Below are positions 15,679 through 24,759 of a stretch of 64,000 nucleotides of DNA, piece by piece. Source of the stretch: Draconibacterium halophilum (lineage in GTDB: Bacteria > Bacteroidota > Bacteroidia > Bacteroidales > Prolixibacteraceae); the NCBI RefSeq assembly GCF_010448835.1, contig NZ_CP048409.1, positions 3,232,001 to 3,296,000 on the forward strand. Reading direction: 5' to 3'. Each line of letters begins with the position of its first letter. Position 1 is the first letter of the stretch. The translations under genes and the position numbers were made by a program. The notes under the pieces are model-generated. The model searched no databases and had not been told where the DNA came from. It saw only the letters and a list, made by a program, of their open reading frames with translations.

Positions 15679-17928
15679 TCAGAACAACAAGGTTACATTT
15701 CCTTTTTGTTTATGTAGTTCGCCCCTGAAATCATTGTATTCCAGTACCCAGGTATACACTCCGGAAGGAGCAAATTTTCCATTTCCCATTTTGCCGTCCC
15801 AGCCATTTTCCTGACTGTTCGACTCGAAAACAACTTCACCCCAACGATTAAAAATCATTAAGTTGTATCCTTCATTTAATACGCCTTCTGCGTACAACCT
15901 GAATTCCTGATCTTCAGTGTTAGGAGCATTGGGCGAGAAAACAGTTGGCGGATTCAATTTATCAAAAGCAATACTCAGCTGTTTTACAATCGTATCGGTA
16001 CAATCAAAATTGTTACCAACTTCGAGTGACACATTATAAATCCCCATTGCACTGTAGCGGTGTATCGGGTCTTTTTCATCCGTAAAAGTGCTGTCGCCAA
16101 AATCCCAGAAATACAAGGAGGCGGCATGAGAGGTATTTGTAAAATTTACCTGTGGATTGGTAATTAATACTTCTTCCGGATAAAAATCAAACCCAGCAGC
16201 AGGAACAGGATACACTTTTACCAAAGTATCATAAACAGCGGTATTTTCGCATCCATTCAAATCGATAACGGTAAGGCTTATATCGAATGTTTTTCGTACA
16301 TCATCCGGATTAAGAAATGTATGTATTGGACTTTGATCGGTAGTCGTATTTCCATCATTAAAATCCCAGAGGTACGTCTCCGCAGGTTTATTTGTTGTGG
16401 CAGTAAATTCAGCTGTTATGGGGGAACATCCCTCCGGATTCTCAACCGAAACAATGATATTAGGTTTCACTTTAACTTCCTGCGGCGAAGATGTATCGAT
16501 ACAGCCTTGCTCGTTTACTTTTAATGCCACGGAACGATCAATATTTTCAAATCCCAACGGAAGGGTAATACTGTCTAAACCAATTCCCGAATCGAATTCT
16601 GCATCATTATAGTACCAGGTAAATTCGGTCTCTTCAACGATTTCGCCAATATACGACAGCTGAAGATTGTAGCCATAACACTCGTTGGAATCGAGGTCAA
16701 AAATTGCTTCCGGCTGGTTGTGAAACTCAAACATCACTGTATCGGAATATGGACAACTTGCCTGATCAATGGTATTTAATTGAAAATAATATTTGCCATA
16801 ATCGGGTACAGAAATTGTTGGTTTTAAAGTTAAACCATCGTCGACTGTTGCATCGGCATCCAGTGGTGTTAGTTCAACTAACGGGTTAGAATCCAGAAAA
16901 ATAAGATCAACAGTAGCCGACATTGTACCGCAAAAAAGTGTTTGAATTTTTGTGTAATCGAGCTCCGGACGCTTGCTTTCACGCACTTCTATATATGCTG
17001 TAGCCGACAATTGTAACTCAAGGTTTTCCAGGCCACCAAACTCAACAACATAACCCTGCGGATAATAATAGCCATCGGGATCATTTCTATCGCCTTCATC
17101 CGAAAGATCGTTCCATGATTTTGCCTTACTTCCCGGAGCTACCACCATGTGCGCATAGTTTTCATAGTCTCCCCACGATTTTCTTAAATTGTTGGGTTCT
17201 CCGGTATTCCAGTTCGCATAATTTCCACCAATAGTGGTTCCACCACTTGTGCCCTGCCAGAACTGTGTTCCTGCTTCGGGGCCTGTAGCCCATATCCACT
17301 CTCCCTGTGTTTTTGCATCATTGGCACCAATCCAGCCAACACCATCAATTTTAGAATAAATAAAATCATTCTCTACACCGTAAAGGATTGTAGCCAAATA
17401 GCCCTGCAAGCCATAATAAGTTCGATTTTCAGCTGCTGTTTTGGCCTCTGTCCACCGGATACCACGGTCAGATATAAATTGGTAAAAATGTTTTGTGTGC
17501 GGCAAATAGTCGGCATCAAGCAAACTAATTGCGAACTCTCTAAAGCCAACGCTGCGTGTTCCGCTCTCATTGTAATAATATACTTTTGAAATGGCTTCCT
17601 GATATTGCTCGTCGGTTGCAGTACCACTAATTTCCAGCGTTCCTTTCGAATTATTCCAATTGTAATTTAACGATGCAACCGGTTCGTAACCCAACTTGTC
17701 TTCATCTCGTTCATAATTTACAATCGATACCTTCATTCCTTTATCTGCGGCATCAATCTGAATATTCTGCAAAGAAATATTACGGGCTACATAAACCGAG
17801 TCGGAGCAATAAACAATCGGTTCAGTGTCGGTATTCTCAATTACCGGAACATTTTGCCCCAAAACAAAACCGGTACATCCCAGAAACCATAAAAGCAAAC
17901 AAAGAAATACCGGTTTTATATCTATCAT
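15679..17928 (-). CDS. type IX-secreted protein with C-type lectin fold, PKD domains and gliding-motility C-terminal domain
   Basis: The 749 residues begin with a signal peptide (VFLCLLLWFLGCTGFVLG). A C-type-lectin-like domain at about residues 150-300 contains GWIGANDAKTQGEWIWATG, EPNN and SWNDLSD. Two PKD-like domains (about 500-660) have the marks YLWDFNDG and YFWDFGDS. The end is a type B sorting domain: PTVFSPNAPNTEDQEF, then YNLMIFNRWGEVVFES and NGWDGK. Such C-termini send proteins through the type IX secretion system to the surface. The convergent PorP/SprF pair is the likely partner. A role in carbohydrate or surface binding is inferred from the lectin fold. Confidence 0.9.
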   Translation of the reverse strand: MIDIKPVFLCLLLWFLGCTGFVLGQNVPVIENTDTEPIVYCSDSVYVARNISLQNIQIDAADKGMKVSIVNYERDEDKLGYEPVASLNYNWNNSKGTLEISGTATDEQYQEAISKVYYYNESGTRSVGFREFAISLLDADYLPHTKHFYQFISDRGIRWTEAKTAAENRTYYGLQGYLATILYGVENDFIYSKIDGVGWIGANDAKTQGEWIWATGPEAGTQFWQGTSGGTTIGGNYANWNTGEPNNLRKSWGDYENYAHMVVAPGSKAKSWNDLSDEGDRNDPDGYYYPQGYVVEFGGLENLELQLSATAYIEVRESKRPELDYTKIQTLFCGTMSATVDLIFLDSNPLVELTPLDADATVDDGLTLKPTISVPDYGKYYFQLNTIDQASCPYSDTVMFEFHNQPEAIFDLDSNECYGYNLQLSYIGEIVEETEFTWYYNDAEFDSGIGLDSITLPLGFENIDRSVALKVNEQGCIDTSSPQEVKVKPNIIVSVENPEGCSPITAEFTATTNKPAETYLWDFNDGNTTTDQSPIHTFLNPDDVRKTFDISLTVIDLNGCENTAVYDTLVKVYPVPAAGFDFYPEEVLITNPQVNFTNTSHAASLYFWDFGDSTFTDEKDPIHRYSAMGIYNVSLEVGNNFDCTDTIVKQLSIAFDKLNPPTVFSPNAPNTEDQEFRLYAEGVLNEGYNLMIFNRWGEVVFESNSQENGWDGKMGNGKFAPSGVYTWVLEYNDFRGELHKQKGNVTLLF

Positions 17929-17939
17929 CAGAATCGTGA

Positions 17940-18929
17940 TTATTTTCTATTAGAGAAATATTTCATGAATTGCGAGCGCTCATAAACCATTGGATCCGGG
18001 ATATTTTTATAAGAAAGTCGGCCTCTGAAATCGTCGATCGACTTAAAATTCCACTTCTTCATAAAAGCTGTTAAATCGTCCAACATACCATTTACAACCT
18101 GTGCGCCGTTTACATACAATGTAGAACAAAGTTGAGCAACCTGAGCACCTGCCAGCAATTGTTTAATTACCGCATCGCCATCATGAATTCCGGTTGACGC
18201 CGCAATATCTAAACGGGTAACCGACGATGAAACAATACCCACCCAGCGTAACGAACGACGAAGATCAGACGGAGAACTAAAGATCTCTGAAGCCACTAAC
18301 TCCAGTTTATCAAGGTTGATATCAGGCTCGTAAAAACGGTTAAACATAACAACTCCGGCAGCACCATTTGCTTTTAGCTTGTCGGCCATGCCAATAATAT
18401 TGCTGTGATTCAATCCAAACTTAACCGACACCGGAATACTTACCTCTTTTTTTACTTTTTCAAGCACATCGAGATAAAGTTGTTCGATCATTCCCGGCTT
18501 TTCATGTCTATCGGTTGGCAAATAAAAAATATTCAGTTCGATGGCATCGGCACCTGCTTCTTCAAAATCTTTAGCAAAAGTGGTCCATTCTTTCGACGAC
18601 ACACAATTTACGCTGGCAATAATTGGTACATCAACAGCTTCTTTTGCTTTTTTTACCAGTTCCAGATGTTTGGTAACCGTATTATCGCGCAGGTAATTTT
18701 TAATATAATCTTCTGCTTCAGGATAATCCACATTATGCTGGTCTTTAGCAAGCATACTGGTTACTTCGTTATTTATTTGTTCTTCGAAAATCGATTTCAG
18801 CACAATAGCACCAATACCGGCATCGGCAAGTTCTTTAATTTTTTCGACCGAACTGGTTAGTCCCGAACTGGCTGCAACCAAAGGGTTTTTAAGTTTCAGC
18901 CCGAGGTATGTAGTCTCTAAATTTGCCAT
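17940..18929 (-). CDS. dihydroorotate dehydrogenase-like protein
   Basis: The 329-residue protein has the FMN-binding TIM-barrel pattern. It starts LETTYLGLKLKNPLVAASSG and has GAGADAIELN-like (EEAGADAIELNIFY) and VKFGLNHSNI segments with conserved Lys and Asn. It is close to class 1 dihydroorotate dehydrogenases but lacks their usual active-site Cys/Ser loop in a form I can confirm. Bacteroidota often carry such a DHODH-like gene beside the true pyrD. Its substrate is therefore uncertain. It lies 11 bases upstream of the type IX cargo gene and may share its transcript. Confidence 0.85.
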   Translation of the reverse strand: MANLETTYLGLKLKNPLVAASSGLTSSVEKIKELADAGIGAIVLKSIFEEQINNEVTSMLAKDQHNVDYPEAEDYIKNYLRDNTVTKHLELVKKAKEAVDVPIIASVNCVSSKEWTTFAKDFEEAGADAIELNIFYLPTDRHEKPGMIEQLYLDVLEKVKKEVSIPVSVKFGLNHSNIIGMADKLKANGAAGVVMFNRFYEPDINLDKLELVASEIFSSPSDLRRSLRWVGIVSSSVTRLDIAASTGIHDGDAVIKQLLAGAQVAQLCSTLYVNGAQVVNGMLDDLTAFMKKWNFKSIDDFRGRLSYKNIPDPMVYERSQFMKYFSNRK

Positions 18930-19024
18930 AATAAAAGTTTATAGTTTGCAGTACAGCGTTCAAGTTAGAAAATAATTCCGTGGCTTTATACGCTGTTCTT
19001 ATTTCAATAAATCTGTCTGTTTTT

Positions 19025-19693
19025 CTAATAATTTCGTGCTCCAAAAATTTTACTTCCCACACGAATAAGTGTGCTTCCCTCTTCAATAGCAAGCGGATAA
19101 TCGCCCGACATACCCATCGAAATCTCGGTAAAAAATTCGGAATCGGAAAAGTATTTATTTTTCAGCGAATTAAAAATACCTTTTAACACGCGAAATTCAT
19201 TCCGTACCTGATCTTTATCATCGGTGTAAGTGGCCATTCCCATCACCCCGATAATCCGTACATTTTTTAGCTGCGTAAAAGCTTCTGAAGTTAGCAATTC
19301 ATCAGCCTCATCGGGCGACAAGCCAAATTTTGTACTTTCTTCCGCAATATGAAACTGCAACAACACATCGATTACCCGATCGTTTTTAATCGCCTCTTTA
19401 TTAATGGTTTTTAACAGCTTAACGGAATCAACACCATGAATCAGCGAAATAAACGGCGCAATATATTTTACCTTGTTGCTTTGCGGATGGCCGATAAAAT
19501 GCCACTCAATATCGTTCGGAAGTTCTTCGTATTTTTTGGTTAAATCCTGTACTTTATTTTCGCCAAAAATTCGTTGACCGGCATTATAAGCTTCCAAAAT
19601 ATCCTCATTGGGTTTTGTTTTTGAAACAGCTACCAAGCGCACATTTTTAGGTAATTTTTCAGTAATTTCTCTGATATTTTTCGCTATATCCAT
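19025..19693 (-). CDS. YggS family PLP-binding homeostasis protein
   Basis: I start the gene at ATG 19693, giving 222 residues (MDIAKNIREITEKLPKNVRL), the normal family length. An upstream start at 19816 would add 41 residues unlike the family. The PLP-binding lysine is in LVAVSKTKP (residues 20-28). GENKVQDL, WHFIGHPQSNKVK and MGMSGDYPLAIEEGS, RVGSKIFGARNY are all recognisable. The second position of the usual GHLQTNK motif is Pro here. The protein binds pyridoxal phosphate without known catalysis and buffers its supply. It is divergent from pabB across a 650-base spacer filled by a repeat array. Confidence 0.93.
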   Translation of the reverse strand: MDIAKNIREITEKLPKNVRLVAVSKTKPNEDILEAYNAGQRIFGENKVQDLTKKYEELPNDIEWHFIGHPQSNKVKYIAPFISLIHGVDSVKLLKTINKEAIKNDRVIDVLLQFHIAEESTKFGLSPDEADELLTSEAFTQLKNVRIIGVMGMATYTDDKDQVRNEFRVLKGIFNSLKNKYFSDSEFFTEISMGMSGDYPLAIEEGSTLIRVGSKIFGARNY

Positions 19694-19928
19694 CCCTTGC
19701 ACGAATTTGACGTAAAAATAGAAATAAAGTTGGAAACCCTTCAATGATCGGGGTTCAAAGTTGGAAGTAAAATACCAGGGAAACAGCTTTATTTTTTGAA
19801 AGTCAGAAGCTTTCATTGTAAGCCATCGGATTTTATTGACAACGCATTTTAAGCATGAATTTCAGTTTGAAGCTGTTGCGCAAAATATCCCACAAGTAAC
19901 TGATTAAATGATTAATGCATTGCCATCG

Positions 19929-20310
19929 GAGTTCAATGCAGAGCTTGTGGAGTTGTTCGAACCACTTCCCGAGTCCTCTGAAGAGGTCGCTGAGTTCTAT
20001 GCAAAGGTTGTTGAGTCGTCCGAAGTGGTCGCTGAGTTCTATGCAAAGGTTATGGAGTCCGCTGAACGACCATTTGAGCTCTGTGCAGTGATCGCTGAGT
20101 CCGCTGAACAACCTTGCGGGTTATGTGCAGTAACCAACGAGTCCTCCGAACTTACTCGCGGGTTCTCTGAAACGTATGCAGAGTAATTCGAATCAACTTT
20201 CGGGTTCTTCGAACAAACCCCGAAGTTAACTGAATAAATCTGTGGGTACTTGAAAAAGACATTAGAGTTCCGGTGAAAATAAATTACGAGTTCCGGTGAA
20301 AATATTTTAA
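19929..20310. repeat. array A: 21-bp degenerate tandem repeat, about 18 units
   Basis: Units start at 19929, 19950, 19971, 19992, 20013, 20034, 20055, 20076, 20097, 20118, 20139, 20160, 20181, 20202, 20223, 20244, 20265 and 20288. Sixteen successive steps are exactly 21 bases and the last is 23. The shared half is GRGTYnnnYGMA; the other nine positions vary freely. A weak extra unit may start at 19908. Units 3 to 11 alternate between GAA and GCA at positions 10-12, giving a 42-base higher order (units 4 and 6, and 3 and 5, are near copies). The array fills the divergent yggS-pabB spacer and ends in the pabB promoter. A seven-residue repeat peptide can be read from it to 20186, but later units contain stops in that frame. 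Confidence 0.9.
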
Positions 20311-20335
20311 TATTGAACTGAGGTTAATACTTTTG
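20305..20335 (+). promoter_or_regulatory. candidate promoter of pabB
   Basis: TACTTTTG at 20328-20335 fits TAnnTTTG, with TTTT at 20305-20308 in place of TTTG, 19 bases upstream. The ATG at 20344 would then be at or within two bases of the transcript start, so a leaderless message or use of the later ATG at 20371 is implied. The last array A unit reaches into the upstream box. Confidence 0.45.
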
Positions 20336-20343
20336 CAGGCGAA

Positions 20344-21318
20344 ATGAGGGGAAAGAAAACGATAGCAGCAATGAACGAACTGGGGCGAAAAAAAGAAGCC
20401 TTTGTTTTTGTAATTGATTTCAACACAACCAACTTTCAACTTTTTAAACCCCATGAAAACGACAAAATTTTGTGGCAGGCGAACAAGCAATCGAATTTCA
20501 CACCCATTGCAGCCACCAATAAAAAAATTGATTGGGAAACAGAGCCGGTTTCGTTTAATCAATATCAAAAGGGTTATGAGCTCGTGCAACAGCATATTCA
20601 CAACGGCGATACGTATTTACTGAATTACACCCAGCCGACAACCGTTAAAACAAACCTTTCACCGGAGGAGATTTTTCACCTCAGCGAAGCACGTTACAAA
20701 GTGTTGCTTAAAGATCAGTTTGTATGTTTTTCGCCCGAGATTTTCGTGCAGATCGATGGTGGTAAAATTTCGTCGTACCCCATGAAAGGGACGATGGATG
20801 CTTCGTTACCAAATGCAAAAGAACGAATACTAAATGACTCAAAAGAGCTGGCAGAACACAATACGATTGTTGACCTGATTCGAAACGATCTGAGCCTGGT
20901 GGCTGATAATGTTACGGTGGACAAATTTCGTTACCTCGAAAGGCTAAAAACCAATCAGCGCGATTTATGGCAGGTGAGCTCGAAAATCAGCGGCGATTTG
21001 CCGAAAAATTATACGGAACAAATTGGCGACATCATTTTTAAAATGCTGCCGGCCGGCTCGATTTGCGGTGCACCAAAAAAGAAAACGGTTGAAATTATTA
21101 AAGCTGCCGAAAATTACGATCGTGGTTTTTACACCGGTATTTTTGGCTATTTCGACGGGCAAAACCTCGACAGCTGTGTACTGATTCGCTATCTTGAGAA
21201 ACAGAATGACCAGCTGGTTTACAAAAGTGGTGGTGGTATAACCTTTTTAAGCGATGCTGAAAGCGAGTACGAGGAGTTGGTGAAGAAAGTTTATATTCCG
21301 GTTTTTAGGAAAGATTGA
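20344..21318 (+). CDS. pabB: aminodeoxychorismate synthase component I
   Basis: This chorismate-binding enzyme adds ammonia to chorismate to make 4-amino-4-deoxychorismate, the precursor of the folate ring 4-aminobenzoate. The 324 residues cover the catalytic domain. The active-site motif reads YPMKGTMD near residues 141-148, where the family has PIKGT. LAEHNTIVDLIRNDLSLVAD, GSICGAPKKKTVEII, GFYTGIFGYF and SGGGITFLSD follow as expected. The N-terminal tryptophan-binding part is short, as in Bacteroidota. The start could be 20344 or the ATG at 20371 (MNELGRK), which many relatives resemble. The partner gene pabC follows after 121 bases. Confidence 0.93.
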   Translation: MRGKKTIAAMNELGRKKEAFVFVIDFNTTNFQLFKPHENDKILWQANKQSNFTPIAATNKKIDWETEPVSFNQYQKGYELVQQHIHNGDTYLLNYTQPTTVKTNLSPEEIFHLSEARYKVLLKDQFVCFSPEIFVQIDGGKISSYPMKGTMDASLPNAKERILNDSKELAEHNTIVDLIRNDLSLVADNVTVDKFRYLERLKTNQRDLWQVSSKISGDLPKNYTEQIGDIIFKMLPAGSICGAPKKKTVEIIKAAENYDRGFYTGIFGYFDGQNLDSCVLIRYLEKQNDQLVYKSGGGITFLSDAESEYEELVKKVYIPVFRKD

Positions 21319-21439
21319 AGGAGAGTAAGTTGAGCTCTGAGACTGTGTGACATTGTGAAACTGAGAAATTGTTAGCGATATTGTTATTTAATAAAAGACT
21401 AAAACTTGTAACTCGCAGCTATAAGCTCGTGGCTAAAAA

Positions 21440-22039
21440 ATGCAACTACTTGAAACCATAAAATGTAAAGACGGGAAACTGTATAACCTGGAATATCACC
21501 AGGCACGTTTCCATTTGGCCCGAATGAAATATTTCCCAAATGCGCCACAGCTAACGCTCGAAGAGTTGATTAAAATTCCTGAAGAATGTGCAAAGGGGCT
21601 TTTCCGCTGCCGGGTGGTTTATACCGAGCGTATCCAAAATATTGAATTTGTACCTCATGAATACCGACCCGTTAAAAACCTGAAATTGATTGGAGATAAT
21701 ACCATTAAATACCAAAATAAATACACCAACCGTAAACAGCTTCAGCAACTATTTGATCGGCGTGGAGATTGCGACGATATACTAATTGTACAAAACAATT
21801 GTATAACAGATAGTTTTACTGCCAATCCCATTTTTTTTGATGGTGAAAAATGGTGGACACCCGACACTCCCCTGCTACCCGGTACACAACGTGCACGATT
21901 GTTAGCCGAAAACAAAATAGCAGTTTGCCACATCACTGTTAACGATTTACACAACTACCAAAAAGTTGGTTTGATTAACGCCCTGCAGGATATGGAGGAT
22001 ATGCCTGTTTTGCCGGTACAGCGAATTAGAAATAACTAA
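21440..22039 (+). CDS. pabC: class IV aminotransferase, likely aminodeoxychorismate lyase
   Basis: The 199-residue protein is a short class IV PLP enzyme. The PLP lysine is in the IKYQNKYTNR region (about residues 95-104). TDSFTANPIFFDGEKWWTP and LPGTQRARLL match the family. With PabB just upstream, the natural role is release of pyruvate from aminodeoxychorismate to give 4-aminobenzoate. The substrate is inferred from this pairing. The 121-base gap between the two genes contains low-complexity sequence, including TGAGAAATTGTTA, which recurs at 52204-52217. Confidence 0.85.
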   Translation: MQLLETIKCKDGKLYNLEYHQARFHLARMKYFPNAPQLTLEELIKIPEECAKGLFRCRVVYTERIQNIEFVPHEYRPVKNLKLIGDNTIKYQNKYTNRKQLQQLFDRRGDCDDILIVQNNCITDSFTANPIFFDGEKWWTPDTPLLPGTQRARLLAENKIAVCHITVNDLHNYQKVGLINALQDMEDMPVLPVQRIRNN

Positions 22040-22081
22040 ACTATTTTTTCTTTTGTAATAAAAATAATAGAAGGAAAGCAG

Positions 22082-24514
22082 TTACCATTCCATCGTAACT
22101 GTCTCGCCTTTTTCCAAGTCAATTTCTTGTTCTTTTCCTTGGCACACCAGTTTTGTACTTCCGCCGGCTTTGGCCAAAACAGTAACATTGTTCAATTCGC
22201 CTTCACTCCAGTCCATTGATATTTCATAACCGCCTCGGGCACAAATACCGCTCACCGAACCTTCGGGCCAGGCATCGGGTAAAGCAGGCAATAAATCAAT
22301 ACGATTTTGGTGCGATTGCAGCAACATTTCAATTACACCGGCCGAGCCACCAAAATTACCGTCAATTTGAAACGGAGGATGTGCATCGAACAAATTCGGG
22401 TATGTTCCCCCACCCTGGCTGTATTGTGTATCGGTACCCGAAGGATCGACATAACTCAATAATTCGCGGTACATTTTGTAAGCACGATTACCGTCGAGCA
22501 AACGCGCCCACAAATTTGTACGCCAGCCTTTCGACCAGCCTGTTGTTTCATCTCCCTTAATTTCGAGTGTTGTTCTGCAGGCTTCTGCCAGTTTGGGAGT
22601 TTTGCCGGGAGTAATATGATTGCCCGGGTGCAAACCAAACAAATGCGACTGGTGACGGTGTTTCGGATCAGCATCTTCCCAATCGTAATACCACTCCTGC
22701 AGGTTACCTTTTTCACCAATCTGGTACGGATACATTTTTGCCAAAGCATTTTCCATCTCTTTTCTGAAATCTGCATCCACATCCAGTACCTTGGTTGCTT
22801 GTATTGTTTGTAAAAAACACTCTCTTATCATCGCCAGATCAGCTGTTCCGCCATAAAGTGTAGCGCCGCGGTAACCTTCATCGGTTATATAAAGATTCTC
22901 GGGCGAAGTAGATGGCGAGGTAATCAAATTCCCATGTTTATCTTCCACCATCCAATTCAAACAAAATTCAGCGGCACCTTTCATCAGCGGATATCCTTGG
23001 TTTTTCAGGAAATCGACATCCTGAGTAAACTGGTAGTGTTCCCATAAATGAGTCGACAACCATGGGCCGCTCATGTTCCAGCACGCCCACACGGGGTCGC
23101 CTTCGCCAAAACCACCAACAGGATTGCTCATTGCCCAGATATCGGAATTATGACACGATGCCCACCCCTTATCAACGCCGTAAAATGTTTTGGCGGTTAC
23201 GGCTCCCGTTTTTGCCACATTACCAATAAACGACAAGAGCGGACGATGCATTTCACTCAGGTTGCCTGTTTCGGCCATCCAGTAATTTTCTTCCACGTTA
23301 ATGTTCATGGTATAATTACTACTCCATGGCGGTTGAAGATGAGGGTTCCAAAGCCCTTGCAGGTTGGCCGGAACGCCTTCGGTTCGCGAGCTGGCGACCA
23401 GTAAATATCGTCCATACTGAAAATACAGCACTTCCAGGTTTTTATCTTCGGCTCCACTGAAATATCTTTTCAAACGCTCATCAGTGGGTAATTCCGGGGC
23501 CGTTGTTTCGCCCAAATCAAGATGAACTCGCTTCATTAACGAGCTATAATCATTAATATGTGCTTCTTCGATTTCGGCAAACTCTTTCTTGCCAGCCTCC
23601 ATTAACTGTCTCTGTGCAATGGCTTTATTATCCAAGCCTTCTTTTGCGGGGTCTTTATCAAAGCCATTAAAACTTGTTGCTATCGATACATAAAGTACCG
23701 CCTCGGTTGCCCCTGAAACCGTTAATACACTATCCGTATACAAGGAATTACCACCATTGCTCTCCACTTTCATATAGGTTGAAAAGTGGGTTCCACGGTT
23801 TTCATCAAATTTAATGGGCTCCTCATCTCCCGCGTGGTAATTAGGCATTGCCTGATATGGCGCATAACCTTCTACCTTCAATACATTTTCGTCTGCTGAT
23901 GTACTGAAACGCAACTGGCTGTCGAATTTTACAGAAAAATTCAGCGCATCTTTTGTATCGGCACTTAATTTTACTACCATGATTTGATCCGGATAGGAAA
24001 CAAAATACTCACGTTTGTAATTTACCCCATCCAAAACATAAGAAGTTGATGAAACGGCCTTATTAATATCCAACTCGCGATGGTAATTTTCTACATTCTC
24101 ACTGTGCTGAAATTCTAAAAATAAGGTACCGAGCGGGGCATACGATTGTGAATATTTCCCCATTAAATGATGGTTTAATTTATCTGCCAGCTCGTAATCT
24201 TCATTGGCCAGCGCTTCCCGTATTTCAGGCACATATTTGTAGGCCTCCGGATTCATATAAGGATCAACCGGCTCGCCCGACCAAAGCGTTATATCGTTCA
24301 GATAAATTTTATCCGATTCCACCCCACCAAAAACAGAGGCGCCCATTTTCCCGTTGCCGAGCACGAGGCTTTCTTCAAAATAAGTGGCCGGTTTATCGTA
24401 CCACAAAACATGAGCTGAGCTTTTATCATCGTCAACAGGTTTTGTACTGCACGACTGGAATACTACGAGAATAATTACGATTAAAAGATGGAGTAAATGG
24501 TTGAATCGTTTCAT
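22082..24514 (-). CDS. glycoside hydrolase family 95 (alpha-L-fucosidase or alpha-L-galactosidase type), lipoprotein
   Basis: The 810-residue enzyme begins with a lipoprotein signal ending LVVFQSC, so it is a membrane-anchored exported protein. It starts with the GH95 beta-domain (WYDKPATYFEESLVLGNGKM). The catalytic pieces of the (alpha/alpha)6 barrel are visible: NINVEENYW near 399 (two Asn that activate water), SPSTSPENLY near 530 with the acid Glu, and FQIDGNFG near 714. Family members remove terminal alpha-1,2-linked L-fucose, or L-galactose, by inversion. It lies at the end of the SusC/SusD locus but after a terminator, so it probably has its own promoter. Confidence 0.93.
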   Translation of the reverse strand: MKRFNHLLHLLIVIILVVFQSCSTKPVDDDKSSAHVLWYDKPATYFEESLVLGNGKMGASVFGGVESDKIYLNDITLWSGEPVDPYMNPEAYKYVPEIREALANEDYELADKLNHHLMGKYSQSYAPLGTLFLEFQHSENVENYHRELDINKAVSSTSYVLDGVNYKREYFVSYPDQIMVVKLSADTKDALNFSVKFDSQLRFSTSADENVLKVEGYAPYQAMPNYHAGDEEPIKFDENRGTHFSTYMKVESNGGNSLYTDSVLTVSGATEAVLYVSIATSFNGFDKDPAKEGLDNKAIAQRQLMEAGKKEFAEIEEAHINDYSSLMKRVHLDLGETTAPELPTDERLKRYFSGAEDKNLEVLYFQYGRYLLVASSRTEGVPANLQGLWNPHLQPPWSSNYTMNINVEENYWMAETGNLSEMHRPLLSFIGNVAKTGAVTAKTFYGVDKGWASCHNSDIWAMSNPVGGFGEGDPVWACWNMSGPWLSTHLWEHYQFTQDVDFLKNQGYPLMKGAAEFCLNWMVEDKHGNLITSPSTSPENLYITDEGYRGATLYGGTADLAMIRECFLQTIQATKVLDVDADFRKEMENALAKMYPYQIGEKGNLQEWYYDWEDADPKHRHQSHLFGLHPGNHITPGKTPKLAEACRTTLEIKGDETTGWSKGWRTNLWARLLDGNRAYKMYRELLSYVDPSGTDTQYSQGGGTYPNLFDAHPPFQIDGNFGGSAGVIEMLLQSHQNRIDLLPALPDAWPEGSVSGICARGGYEISMDWSEGELNNVTVLAKAGGSTKLVCQGKEQEIDLEKGETVTMEW

Positions 24515-24593
24515 CGGTTTATTTATTTAAGAATAGTTGATATATGTTTTGCGATTAGCTGCAAGATATAAAATTATTGAGATCGGTAAAATA

Positions 24594-24626
24594 ATAAAAA
24601 AAGGCCCTACAAATTTGCAGAGCCTC
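24594..24626 (-). terminator. terminator between GH92 and GH95
   Basis: AGGCcCTaC at 24602-24610 pairs with GcAGaGCCT at 24617-24625. On the minus strand the stem is followed by seven or more T. Further right in the same spacer, CTCCC 24726-24730 can pair with GGGAG 24739-24743, and AAAGGGAG 24667-24674 with CTCCCTTT 24726-24733. The two pairings exclude each other. Confidence 0.75.
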
Positions 24627-24759
24627 TTAACCTATCCTTATATATGAATTAAAAGAAATCTAGAAAAAAGGGAGCAGGCCGGTTTATTGCCCGCCCCGGT
24701 AATTAGGTTTTAGTTGGTTTGGGTACTCCCTTTAATCAGGGAGAACATTAACATATATC

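Noticed and set aside
18405..18860. 151-residue plus-strand frame rich in Phe and Ile
   Set aside because: It lies antisense to the DHODH-like gene. Its Phe-rich composition is what reversed Lys/Glu codons give.
18889..19092. 67-residue frame between the DHODH-like and yggS genes
   Set aside because: It overlaps both neighbouring genes on the same strand in another frame and has no recognisable feature.
19833..20186. Two opposing 92-residue frames over array A as genes
   Set aside because: They arise from the 21-base period, which keeps frames open on both strands. The array goes on past the stop of the plus frame, and neither peptide has a signal, domain or known match. I list the array, not the frames.
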